Shown: positions 1-5,124, counted from the first letter of the stretch. The stretch is 5,124 bases of DNA from CANJBX01 sp041487815 (GCA_041487815.1 JBGPOB010000274.1:1-5124), one strand, 5' to 3'. Program-made: numbers and translations. Notes: generated by a model from the letters alone, not told the origin.

Positions 1-19
1 GTCCAGCAAAATGCTCCAT
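1..19 (-). CDS. 5' end of a probable IS110-family transposase (truncated by window edge)
   Basis: Only the start codon and five further codons are in the window, reading MEHFAG and then GGAC-side sequence off the edge. IS110-family transposases (DEDD, RuvC-like recombinases) commonly open with a M-x-x-F/Y-A-G-L-D-V-S stretch, and this start fits that pattern. The ribosome binding site AAGGAG (plus-strand 29-34) lies 9 nt upstream of the ATG, which supports a real translation start. Upstream on the same strand are a large stem-loop and a gene relic, a context typical of a mobile element end. Six residues cannot prove a family, so the assignment rests on the N-terminal pattern plus context. Any gene beginning with these residues would look the same here. 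Confidence 0.45.
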
Positions 20-90
20 GCTGCGCTTCTCCTTCTGATGCTTGAGGCCGTAACCACGGACCTCGTTTCACCATCAGCCTGAAGCGCAGC
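20..90 (-). ncRNA. Large interrupted stem-loop abutting the transposase start; candidate structured leader or bridge-type RNA
   Basis: Three nested stems are visible. GCTGCGCTTC (20-29) pairs perfectly with GAAGCGCAGC (81-90). CTGATG (35-40) pairs with CATCAG (72-77). GAGGCCGT (44-51) pairs with ACGG-A-CCTC (56-64) with one bulged base and a 4-nt loop. Two internal loops separate the stems (30-34 opposite 78-80, and 41-43 opposite 65-71). The outer stem ends directly at the ATG (17-19), and the AAGGAG ribosome binding site is partly in the stem and partly in the first internal loop. IS110-group elements carry a non-coding end upstream of the transposase that encodes a bridge RNA built of hairpins with internal guide loops. 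That role here is inference, and a simple translation-controlling leader is equally possible. Confidence 0.35.
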
Positions 91-101
91 ACCCAAAATC
101 T

Positions 102-120
102 CCGGCTATCCACAAGCCGG
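102..120 (-). other. Small stem-loop upstream of the large hairpin
   Basis: CCGGCT (102-107) pairs with AGCCGG (115-120) around a 7-nt loop. It lies 11 bp upstream, in transcript order, of the 20-90 stem-loop. It could be part of the same structured leader. In GC-rich DNA a 6-bp stem is not strong evidence by itself, and the following CCGGCC run gives alternative pairings. Confidence 0.25.
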
Positions 121-192
121 CCGGCCGATTACCCCATCTTTGGGCCATGAGCCGACATCGGCGTGCGATAGGCTGACGCTCCCGCTACCGAT

Positions 193-368
193 TTATTCGA
201 TCACCTCGTCGGCACGTGCGAGCAGCGATGGCGGCACGGTGAGGCCTAGTATCCTGGCGGCCTGGAGATTGATGGCCAACTCGATTTTGGCTGGCCGACG
301 TAGCAGGCGCAACCGCCCTGGCGCCGCGGCAAACCTGTACGCCGCCCCCGCCGTTGGATAAGATGAAC
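193..368 (-). pseudogene. Relic of the C-terminus of a PF04392-type ABC transporter substrate-binding protein
   Basis: On the minus strand about 33 codons read PAKIEL-AINLQAARI and then LGLTVPPSLLARADEVIE, ending in TAA at 193-195. This closely resembles the conserved tail of ABC_sub_bind (PF04392) periplasmic binding proteins, where the usual pattern is QPTKFELVINLKTAKALGLT.P.SLL.RADEVIE. Further upstream (about 298-368) the nucleotides still look like the expected GA(K/R)PADLPVEQP and RRAA regions, but spread over different frames: the CAGCC/AAAATC junction near 285-292 appears to have lost about 4 nt. No body of the gene remains upstream, since the next sequence is the leader of the vWA gene. 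It is therefore a broken tail with no product. The plus-strand ORF over it (140-361) is its antisense shadow. The tail match is strong; the upstream extent is approximate. Confidence 0.7.
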
Positions 369-381
369 GCGATCCTACAAT
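354..381 (+). promoter_or_regulatory. Candidate promoter for the vWA gene
   Basis: TTGGAT (354-359) and TACAAT (376-381) are separated by 16 bp and resemble sigma-70-type -35 and -10 boxes. The predicted start of transcription near 388 would leave a short leader of about 27 nt before the GTG at 415. The -35 box overlaps the far end of the degenerate transporter relic. This is a motif match only. Confidence 0.35.
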
Positions 382-400
382 TGGGCAAACGACCAGTTTG

Positions 401-407
401 AAGGGGG
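401..407 (+). promoter_or_regulatory. Ribosome binding site that selects the GTG start at 415
   Basis: AAGGGGG ends 7 nt before GTG at 415 but 16 nt before the next in-frame ATG at 424. The spacing favours the GTG. Either start keeps the signal peptide. Confidence 0.6.
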
Positions 408-414
408 TCATTCG

Positions 415-1695
415 GTGCAAAAAATGATACTTGCGAGTCTCGCCGCGCTCGTGGCGGGCTTCCTGTTGCCATCGACAGCGCTCGCCCAGAGCTGCAACAC
501 CGCCGACCGCTCGGTCCTGTTGATCCTCGACGCGTCGGGCAGCATGAACGCCAAGCTGCCGAACGGCGAAACGCGCATCGCGGTCGCGCAGCGCGCCATC
601 AAAGGCGTTGCCGGCTTCGTCCCGGCTCAAGCACAGCTTTCGTTGCGCATGTACGGCGCGCAGTCGGCGGCGAGCCAGAAGAATTGCCAGGACACAAATC
701 TCGCCGTGCCATTCAGCCCGGCAAGCGCGAGCGGCGGCGCCATCACGAGTTCGGTCGACGGGGTGAAAGCGCAAGGATATACGCCGATCGCCTATTCGCT
801 TGGGCAAGCAGCGGACGATTTTCCCGCCGACGCCAAGGAGCGCGTCATCGTGCTGGTCAGCGACGGCAAGGAGACTTGCTCGGGCGATCCGCTGGTAGCG
901 GCCAAGGCGCTCGCCACCAAGGGCATCACCGTTCACACCGTGGGATTCGTTGTCGACACCGCCGCGCGCGGCCAGCTTCAGGCTATCGCGCAAGCGACCG
1001 GCGGGACTTATTTCGACGCGCCGGTGGGGCCGGAATTGCCGGACACGCTGAAGTCCGCGCTCAACGCCTGCAAGAAGCGAGTCGTGACCCTGCCGCCGAA
1101 GCCGCAACCCGGCAAGCTGCGCACCACGTCCGCGGTTTACACCCACGACATCATCAATTCGGAGACCGGCCAGAAGGTCGCGGTGTTCGACCGCGTCCAG
1201 ACCCAGGTCGAACTGCCGGCGGGCATCTACGAAGTCAAATTCGGGCCGGGAAGCTGGAAGGGCATCGAGGTGCGCTCCGGCGAGACCACCACGATCTCGC
1301 CTGGAGAGCTAAAGGTTCAGGCCAGCGTTTTTGTCAACGCGGACGTCGTCGATTCAGAAACCGGCGAGAAGCATGGAACCTTCGACAACGTGTCGACGGT
1401 AGTGACCCTGATGCCCGGCGTCTACGATCTGCGGTTCCGCAAGGCTGAATGGCGCTTCATCAAGGTCGACGGCGGTAAGACGACCACGCTGCAGCCGGCC
1501 GCGGTCATCCTCGCTCCCGGCCTGAAGTGGGGGAAGGCGCGGATCACGACGCCGGATGGAACGGAAGTGTTCGGCTTCGACGCAGTCACTGCGCGGGCGG
1601 CACTGCCGCCGGGCGACTATGTGGTCGAGATCGACGGCAACAAATTCCCGTTCCCTGCCACCGAAGGCGAAGTGTTCGAGGTGAAGCCGCAATGA
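415..1695 (+). CDS. Exported von Willebrand factor A domain protein with three C-terminal 65-residue repeats
   Basis: 426 residues. Residues 1-24 form a signal peptide with a hydrophobic core and ALA|Q cleavage, so the protein is probably periplasmic or secreted; no later membrane segment is seen. A vWA domain spans about 33-216 and has a complete MIDAS metal site: D39-x-S41-x-S43, T123 (GYTPI) and D150 (LVSDGKE). Such domains bind partners through a divalent cation. Four cysteines (27, 91, 155, 219) could form two disulfides. After a proline-rich linker (227-233) come three beta-rich repeats with a strict 65-residue period, marked by FD-x-V at 258, 323 and 388 and P-x-G-x-Y ending at Y272, Y337 and Y402. 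The first two repeats share SETG(Q/E)K and TTT. The start is GTG at 415, set by the ribosome binding site. The second gene lies 74 bp downstream on the same strand. The partner is unknown. Confidence 0.9.
   Translation: MQKMILASLAALVAGFLLPSTALAQSCNTADRSVLLILDASGSMNAKLPNGETRIAVAQRAIKGVAGFVPAQAQLSLRMYGAQSAASQKNCQDTNLAVPFSPASASGGAITSSVDGVKAQGYTPIAYSLGQAADDFPADAKERVIVLVSDGKETCSGDPLVAAKALATKGITVHTVGFVVDTAARGQLQAIAQATGGTYFDAPVGPELPDTLKSALNACKKRVVTLPPKPQPGKLRTTSAVYTHDIINSETGQKVAVFDRVQTQVELPAGIYEVKFGPGSWKGIEVRSGETTTISPGELKVQASVFVNADVVDSETGEKHGTFDNVSTVVTLMPGVYDLRFRKAEWRFIKVDGGKTTTLQPAAVILAPGLKWGKARITTPDGTEVFGFDAVTARAALPPGDYVVEIDGNKFPFPATEGEVFEVKPQ
1126..1692 (+). repeat. Three tandem 195-bp coding repeats (65-residue beta modules) in the vWA gene
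   Basis: Units are about 1126-1320, 1321-1515 and 1516-1692, the last shortened by six codons. Shared positions are FD-x-V, P-(A/G/P)-G-x-Y followed by a short strand, and, in units 1 and 2, SETG(Q/E)K and a TTT run before a hydrophobic strand. The third unit is the most diverged and replaces SETG with TPDG. Spacing of the anchors is exactly 65 residues in both intervals. Confidence 0.75.
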
Positions 1696-1756
1696 GCGGG
1701 GGGAAGCATGACGCGGTTCGGACGATTTGGTTCGGGCCGTTCTCAAGCGTCTTTGC

Positions 1757-1763
1757 GAAGGAG
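1757..1763 (+). promoter_or_regulatory. Ribosome binding site that selects ATG 1770
   Basis: GAAGGAG ends 6 nt before ATG 1770, and that start places the export signal at the N-terminus. The rival ATG at 1692, overlapping the vWA stop as ATGA, has only a weaker GAGGTG at 1678-1683. Confidence 0.6.
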
Positions 1764-1769
1764 CGAGCG

Positions 1770-3074
1770 ATGCGGAAGATTGACTTGCGCCACACCCGGA
1801 ATGCAGCGCGCATCGCCGGCGCGCTCGCAACGGGCACGGTCATCGGCATCATGAGCGTTGCCGGCGAGCCCACGGCATGGGCGCAGGGCGGACAAGGAAG
1901 CAGGCCGGCTTGCGAACCAGGGGTACGGCCGTATGATTCCGGGTCTGACAATGGTGCTAGCGGAAAGCCATTAATTGAAATGCAAATCTGTGGCGAACGA
2001 GGTCGGCTCTCAACGTCGATGGGGGGAGCGCCCCTCGCGACCGAATTTGAACCTTCCCCAGCCTTTTTTGCGCCGCCCTTCATCGCAGGTGGATGGTTTG
2101 GCACCGCAATGGCGCCAGACTTATGCCAGGTGCCTTCAGGTTCCGACCTTCCCGGGGCGAAGGTCACGATGAGGCTAATTTCATACGTCTCGACCGCGGA
2201 TGTCTCCATCACGATCACCTTGTCGCCTGACACCGAAAAGCCGAAACTGACGACAACCTCGGCGCCGCGCAAGGGCACGAAGGTCAGGCCCGGCGATACA
2301 ATCAAGGTGACGATGAGGGCGAGCGAAAAATATGAAGATGCCGGACCCGGCTGGCAGACCGGCGTGAAGAAGGTCTTGTTGCGCGACGAAAGCCGAAACC
2401 AGGTCGTGCCGCCACACTGGGAAGGCACCGAGATGCGCCCCTGCAATCAGAAGCAATGGGAGCAAACGCTGCAAGTCACCTACACCGTTCCGCCGAACCC
2501 GCCGCCGATCATCCGCCTTCGCGCGATCGCCGAGGACTTTGCCGGCAACAAAGACGACGATGTCGGCGAGTTCCCCACCCAGGGCGATTGGTACGGCCGC
2601 TTCAAGTGGACGCACGACTGCCAGGGAACGATGGCGGATGTAACCCACGGCGACGCCGATATCACGCTCGATTACGATGGCCGCGGCAATCTGACCGGAA
2701 CGCTGACGGGAAGCACGCCTCGGCGAACACAAACCCTCCCGTCATGTACCATGACCTATATTGCGCCCGGCACGTTTAGCGCAAAGTTGAAGGGTTCTTA
2801 CACGCCCGGGCCGGAGACATTTTTCGTTGAAGCCAGTGAAGGTCAGACAACGCCAGGCCGAGCTTCCTTCAGTTGCACCTACGCGAACACCGTGAATGAC
2901 TTGTATTTCTACGCGGCCTACGAAGCACCCATGTTCCGAGAGGCGTTTCGCGATCTGCGCCGCCAGCCGGATGGTAGCTGGAAATTGATCCCAGATGGCA
3001 AACACACACAGTCCGCCGGCGCCTCAACTTGCACGACGACGTATTCGCTGACTCTAAACCGCACACGGAACTGA
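1770..3074 (+). CDS. Exported cysteine-containing protein with Ig-like middle domain, function unknown
   Basis: 434 residues; not recognised as a named family. Residues 1-38 are a signal peptide: R/K-rich start, hydrophobic stretch about 15-32, then AWA|Q. Residues 45-155 are a unique region with C48, C74 and C119 and a run of aromatic and proline residues (FEPSPAFFAPPF). About 155-262 looks like a bacterial Ig-like beta sandwich: DTEKPKL, then KVRPGDTIKVTMRASE, TGVKKVLLRDES, and a closing AEDFAGN. About 273-434 is another beta-rich region (ITLDYDGRGNLTGTLTGS, YSLTLNRTRN) with C284, C326, C369 and C421. With C225 there are eight cysteines in the exported part, an even number that suits disulfides. 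It is probably co-transcribed with the vWA gene. A longer form from ATG 1692 would put 26 residues before the export signal and is less likely. Confidence 0.8.
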   Translation: MRKIDLRHTRNAARIAGALATGTVIGIMSVAGEPTAWAQGGQGSRPACEPGVRPYDSGSDNGASGKPLIEMQICGERGRLSTSMGGAPLATEFEPSPAFFAPPFIAGGWFGTAMAPDLCQVPSGSDLPGAKVTMRLISYVSTADVSITITLSPDTEKPKLTTTSAPRKGTKVRPGDTIKVTMRASEKYEDAGPGWQTGVKKVLLRDESRNQVVPPHWEGTEMRPCNQKQWEQTLQVTYTVPPNPPPIIRLRAIAEDFAGNKDDDVGEFPTQGDWYGRFKWTHDCQGTMADVTHGDADITLDYDGRGNLTGTLTGSTPRRTQTLPSCTMTYIAPGTFSAKLKGSYTPGPETFFVEASEGQTTPGRASFSCTYANTVNDLYFYAAYEAPMFREAFRDLRRQPDGSWKLIPDGKHTQSAGASTCTTTYSLTLNRTRN

Positions 3075-3092
3075 CGGCGCCCGGATGCGCCG
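3075..3092. terminator. Hairpin filling the gap between two convergent stop codons
   Basis: CGGCGC (3075-3080) pairs perfectly with GCGCCG (3087-3092) around the loop CCGGAT. It exactly occupies the bases between the TGA of the plus-strand gene and the TAG of the minus-strand gene. No T-run follows on either strand, so it is not a classic intrinsic terminator. It could still act as a 3' end stabiliser or a weak terminator for both transcripts. Confidence 0.35.
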
Positions 3093-3800
3093 CTAGCGCA
3101 CACAGACGAGTTTCAAGTTCTCCATCACGGCGCGCGTGGCCTTGGCGACGGCGGCGGCGTCCTCACCCTCGGCTTCGCCAGTGAAAGGTCCGAGCCTGGC
3201 GCCGCCCGGCCGCTCCTGCGCTTCAGCCTCGATCTGCACACGGCCGTCGCGGTGAATCACCCTGCCGCGCACGACGTGCTTGGCGGCGGTGGAATCGGCG
3301 AGCCTGTTGTTCCGGTCGAGCGCGAGCGGGCACGCGTTGCGATCGAGCCACACTGTGAACGACGTCACCGGCTTGCCGTCACTCGGCCACTGCATGAGAT
3401 AAACGAGGCGCGGAGGCGAGAGCCCGCCCGGAGGTGGTGTGGATGGCGCGAGTGGCGGAGTACCGAAGCCGTCCGCGAGCCCATCACCGTCCGGGATCGA
3501 CGGTAAAGCGGTGCCGGGGTTTGGAGATTCTTGCGACGCAATGTCTTCAGGCGGCAGCTCGCTGCAACGTGCCGTATTGATGCACGAGAGCGACGGCCGC
3601 TGCTGGCACATCCGCCGCAGAATCGCTGTTGGCGCCGAGTTGAAATATTCTTGGCAATCGCTGACGCGGTTCGAGCCGGTCCAGCCGCCGCTGACTTCAA
3701 TGTGCTGGCTGCAACAAATGATGGCCTGTGCGCGCCCCGGGGTCGCGGCGAGCGCGCCGGCGCCGGCGGCGAACAGAAGGCCGAGACAGATCGTTCGCAT
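3093..3800 (-). CDS. Exported cysteine-rich protein with proline-rich linker, function unknown
   Basis: 235 residues; no family recognised. The N-terminus MRTICLGLLF and following alanine-rich stretch form a signal peptide, with cleavage near GRA|Q (24) or AQA|I (26). The mature N-terminal part (27-80) is dense in cysteines: adjacent C29-C30, then C49, C65, C73 and C79. A low-complexity Pro/Gly linker follows (about 81-130), then a C-terminal domain (131-235) with C157 and C233. Its segment VVRGRVIHRDGRVQIEAEAQ, followed by FTGEAEGEDAAAV and a helix, vaguely recalls small domains of TolB/CsgG-like envelope proteins, but this is only a shape resemblance. The start at 3800 has AAAGGG at 6 nt spacing. 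An in-frame ATG at 3848 overlaps the TPR stop (ATGA) but would add 16 residues before the signal. Probably one operon with the TPR gene. Confidence 0.75.
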   Translation of the reverse strand: MRTICLGLLFAAGAGALAATPGRAQAIICCSQHIEVSGGWTGSNRVSDCQEYFNSAPTAILRRMCQQRPSLSCINTARCSELPPEDIASQESPNPGTALPSIPDGDGLADGFGTPPLAPSTPPPGGLSPPRLVYLMQWPSDGKPVTSFTVWLDRNACPLALDRNNRLADSTAAKHVVRGRVIHRDGRVQIEAEAQERPGGARLGPFTGEAEGEDAAAVAKATRAVMENLKLVCVR

Positions 3801-3806
3801 GCGCGG

Positions 3807-3812
3807 CCCTTT
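3807..3812 (-). promoter_or_regulatory. Ribosome binding site that selects ATG 3800
   Basis: AAAGGG on the minus strand ends 6 nt before ATG 3800. The alternative ATG at 3848 has only a poor G-run upstream. This start also puts the hydrophobic export segment at the N-terminus. Confidence 0.55.
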
Positions 3813-3844
3813 CGCAGTTTGCTTCAACTCGATCCCACCGCCGG

Positions 3845-4885
3845 TCATGGTTGCGCCCCAAGCTCCCTCAGATTCTTCTTGACGTTTTCGTTGGCAGGAT
3901 CGAGTTCAAGGGCCTTGCGGAAGTCGGCAATGGCCTGATCGTTGCGGCCCGATGCGCTGAAAATCCCGCCGCGCATGATGTAGGCTTGCAGGGTGTTCGG
4001 ATCGATGCGAATGGCCTGATTGAAATCCGCCAGGGCGCGATCGCTTTGTTTTTTGAAAAAATAGGCCGTGCCGCGCTGAACGAACAAGTGGGCGCTGCCC
4101 GGATTGAGCCGCAGTGCGCGGTCGAAGTCGGAAATCGCGCGATCATATTGCTGCTGAAATAAAAAGCTCATGCCGCGATTGAGGTATGCCATCGCGTTGT
4201 TTGGATCGAGCTTGATGGCCTGATCGAGGTCGGCGATCGCCTGCGGATAGCGACTCGTCATGAAATAGAGGCTGCCGCGATTGCTGTAGGCATCGGAGTT
4301 GTCGGGTTCGATGCGAACGGCTTCGTCCAGATCCTTGAGCGCCTGCTCGAACTGGCCCTTTGTAAGAAAGACAGCGCCGCGGCTGATTAGCGCGTCGACG
4401 TGGCGTGGATCGATACTCAAGGTGGCGTCGAAATCGGCGACGGCGCTATCGATTTGACCCATCGTGTAAAAGGTTCTGCCGCGCGCGAAGCGGGTCTCGG
4501 CTTCCTGCGGGTACAGGCGCACGGCCTCGTTGAAGTCAGCAAGCGCCTTGTCGTTTTGTCCCATTTGAAAATATACAACGCCACGATTGTGGCGCGCATC
4601 GCCATGCGTGGGTTTGCGCCGGAGCGCTTCGTCGAGGTCGGCGATGGCGCGGTCGAATTGGTTGCTCAGCATGTGCGCTTTGCCGCGATTGGCGAACGCC
4701 TCCGCAATTTTGTCGTTGGGCTCGCGCGCCAGCGTAATGATGCGGGTGCAGGCCGGAATGCTCACCGCGGGCGTGTCGCCGGCGCAGTCTTCCGCATCCG
4801 CTGCTGCAGCAGATCCGGCCAGCAGCAGGGCGGCGAGGAGCGCACCAAGCACGGAGCAAGCAAGCGGCATCGGAAAACGTCGCAT
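3845..4885 (-). CDS. Exported TPR-repeat protein (eight TPRs)
   Basis: 346 residues. Residues 1-29 form a signal peptide (MRRFPMPL, leucine/alanine core, AAA|D). The mature start carries EDCAGD and IPAC: C34 and C46 can form a disulfide, an arrangement I recall from alphaproteobacterial periplasmic TPR proteins. Eight tetratricopeptide repeats of exactly 34 residues run from about 60 to 331. An RG pair opens helix A at 67, 101, 135, 169, 203, 237, 271 and 305, and each unit ends in a DP/EP/NP-type turn. A short capping helix closes the protein (332-346). TPR stacks form a curved scaffold for protein binding, so the likely role is assembling partners in the periplasm; no enzyme domain is present. 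The ribosome binding site AGGAG (plus-strand 4892-4896) is 6 nt from the ATG. The stop overlaps a possible start of the downstream gene as ATGA. Confidence 0.93.
   Translation of the reverse strand: MRRFPMPLACSVLGALLAALLLAGSAAAADAEDCAGDTPAVSIPACTRIITLAREPNDKIAEAFANRGKAHMLSNQFDRAIADLDEALRRKPTHGDARHNRGVVYFQMGQNDKALADFNEAVRLYPQEAETRFARGRTFYTMGQIDSAVADFDATLSIDPRHVDALISRGAVFLTKGQFEQALKDLDEAVRIEPDNSDAYSNRGSLYFMTSRYPQAIADLDQAIKLDPNNAMAYLNRGMSFLFQQQYDRAISDFDRALRLNPGSAHLFVQRGTAYFFKKQSDRALADFNQAIRIDPNTLQAYIMRGGIFSASGRNDQAIADFRKALELDPANENVKKNLRELGAQP
3893..4708 (-). repeat. Eight tandem 102-bp TPR-coding units
   Basis: The 816-bp block is 8 x 102 bp with no insertions or deletions between units. The DNA shows the period as a recurring GCCGCG-type block (the RG codons) and recurring GATCG/GGCGATC blocks from the (A/S)-(I/L)-(A/S)-D-(L/F) codons. 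The units differ enough at DNA level to be an old duplication rather than recent copies. Confidence 0.85.
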
Positions 4886-5124
4886 TGCGCTCTCCTAGCT
4901 TGATTTATGACAATCCCAAGGCGCGCGGCAACGCACGGTTGGGTTCCCTAGCACCAGATCCTGACCATAGCATACAATGCTAGAGACCGTGCCAGCGCGC
5001 CTGGCGATTGGTGTCATGGCTGTGTGTTGTGCGTACCGAAAACCTAAACCCGGACATAGTGATGATGAAGCTCGCCAAGAATCGGACGTGAATTAATGGA
5101 ACCGATCCGCTGAACCGAGCGAGA
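4886..5124. other. Upstream region of the TPR gene; no convincing gene
   Basis: This 239-bp edge region contains the AGGAG ribosome binding site of the TPR gene and an inverted repeat at 4968-4982. On the minus strand TTGTAT (4972-4977) could be a -35 box, but no good -10 follows at a normal distance. A 39-codon ORF (4977-5096, plus) exists without a ribosome binding site. Beyond 5000 nothing recognisable is seen. Confidence 0.5.
4968..4982. promoter_or_regulatory. 15-bp dyad, candidate operator upstream of the TPR gene
   Basis: TAGCAT and ATGCTA are perfect inverted 6-mers separated by ACA, centred about 90 bp upstream of the TPR start codon. The position and symmetry suit a dimeric regulator, and the dyad overlaps the only -35-like hexamer (TTGTAT, minus strand). 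No matching copy is seen upstream of the vWA gene. Confidence 0.25.

Noticed and set aside
124..162. GCCGAT/ATCGGC stem with an inner CCCA/TGGG hairpin, considered as the second bridge RNA loop
   Set aside because: The internal loop is large and the stems are short for GC-rich DNA. I also suspect this stretch belongs to the multicopy sequence downstream of the transporter tail rather than to the mobile element.
140..361. Plus-strand ORF of 73 codons at the left edge
   Set aside because: It is the antisense of the transporter relic. Similar translations occur as spurious hypothetical proteins wherever such tails occur.
193..1146. Long minus-strand ORF (317 codons) antisense to the vWA gene
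   Set aside because: It runs through the vWA coding region with arginine-rich, low-complexity sequence typical of an antisense frame. Only its last ~33 codons are meaningful, as the transporter relic.
684..1448. Plus-strand ORF of 254 codons inside the vWA gene
   Set aside because: Out-of-frame shadow, very rich in Arg/Gly/His, no ribosome binding site, and the real frame shows complete domains.
1586..2446. Minus-strand ORF of 286 codons over the Ig-like gene
   Set aside because: It overlaps two supported genes, lacks a ribosome binding site and shows no domain pattern.
3711..3722. Possible lipoprotein cleavage site before Cys29 of the cysteine-rich protein
   Set aside because: The residues before the cysteine are A-I-I, and a lipobox needs Gly, Ala or Ser just before the cysteine. 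An ordinary signal peptidase I site fits better.
3893..4708. Regular ~102-bp periodicity that could suggest a satellite or CRISPR-like array
   Set aside because: The period equals three times the 34-residue TPR unit in a continuous reading frame; units are diverged and there are no identical short repeats with spacers.
4856..4864. Possible lipoprotein cysteine at residue 10 of the TPR protein (PLAC)
   Set aside because: It lies before the hydrophobic core, so it cannot be the cleavage site. The AAA|D site at residue 29 is the natural one.
4977..5096. 39-codon plus-strand ORF with a short hydrophobic stretch and charged tail
   Set aside because: No ribosome binding site, its start lies inside the dyad, and length and composition are within chance expectation. 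Conservation would be needed to call it.

Overview
The window looks like a chromosomal segment of a GC-rich alphaproteobacterium, most likely a Bradyrhizobium-like member of the Nitrobacteraceae. The clues are codon use, AAGGAG-type ribosome binding sites, the style of the periplasmic TPR protein, and a relic of an ABC_sub_bind (PF04392) gene tail ending in ADEVIE, a tail that I recall as multicopy in these genomes. The organism assignment is inference.

Left edge (1-414): accessory debris. On the minus strand the window catches only the first six codons (MEHFAG) of what is probably an IS110-family transposase, with a good ribosome binding site. Directly upstream of that start is a long, nearly perfect interrupted stem-loop (20-90). 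Next, also on the minus strand, is a frameshifted relic of the C-terminus of a PF04392-type substrate-binding protein (193 to about 368). A possible promoter for the next gene lies on the edge of this relic.

Centre and right (415-4885): four intact genes, all encoding proteins with N-terminal export signals, arranged as two convergent pairs. On the plus strand are a von Willebrand factor A protein with a complete MIDAS and three C-terminal repeats of exactly 65 residues (415-1695), and a 434-residue exported protein with eight cysteines and an Ig-like middle (1770-3074). On the minus strand, running toward them, are a protein with eight TPR repeats of exactly 34 residues (4885-3845) and a small cysteine-rich protein of unknown function (3800-3093). 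The 18 bp between the two convergent stop codons form a perfect hairpin.

The genes look like an envelope or periplasmic group: a metal-dependent adhesion-type domain, a beta-sandwich protein, a TPR scaffold and a disulfide-rich protein. Nothing in the sequence identifies a substrate or pathway. In each pair the second gene has an ATGA overlap with the first, but the export signal and the better ribosome binding site favour a start further downstream. The right edge (4886-5124) holds the TPR gene's upstream region, with a 15-bp dyad, and no convincing gene.
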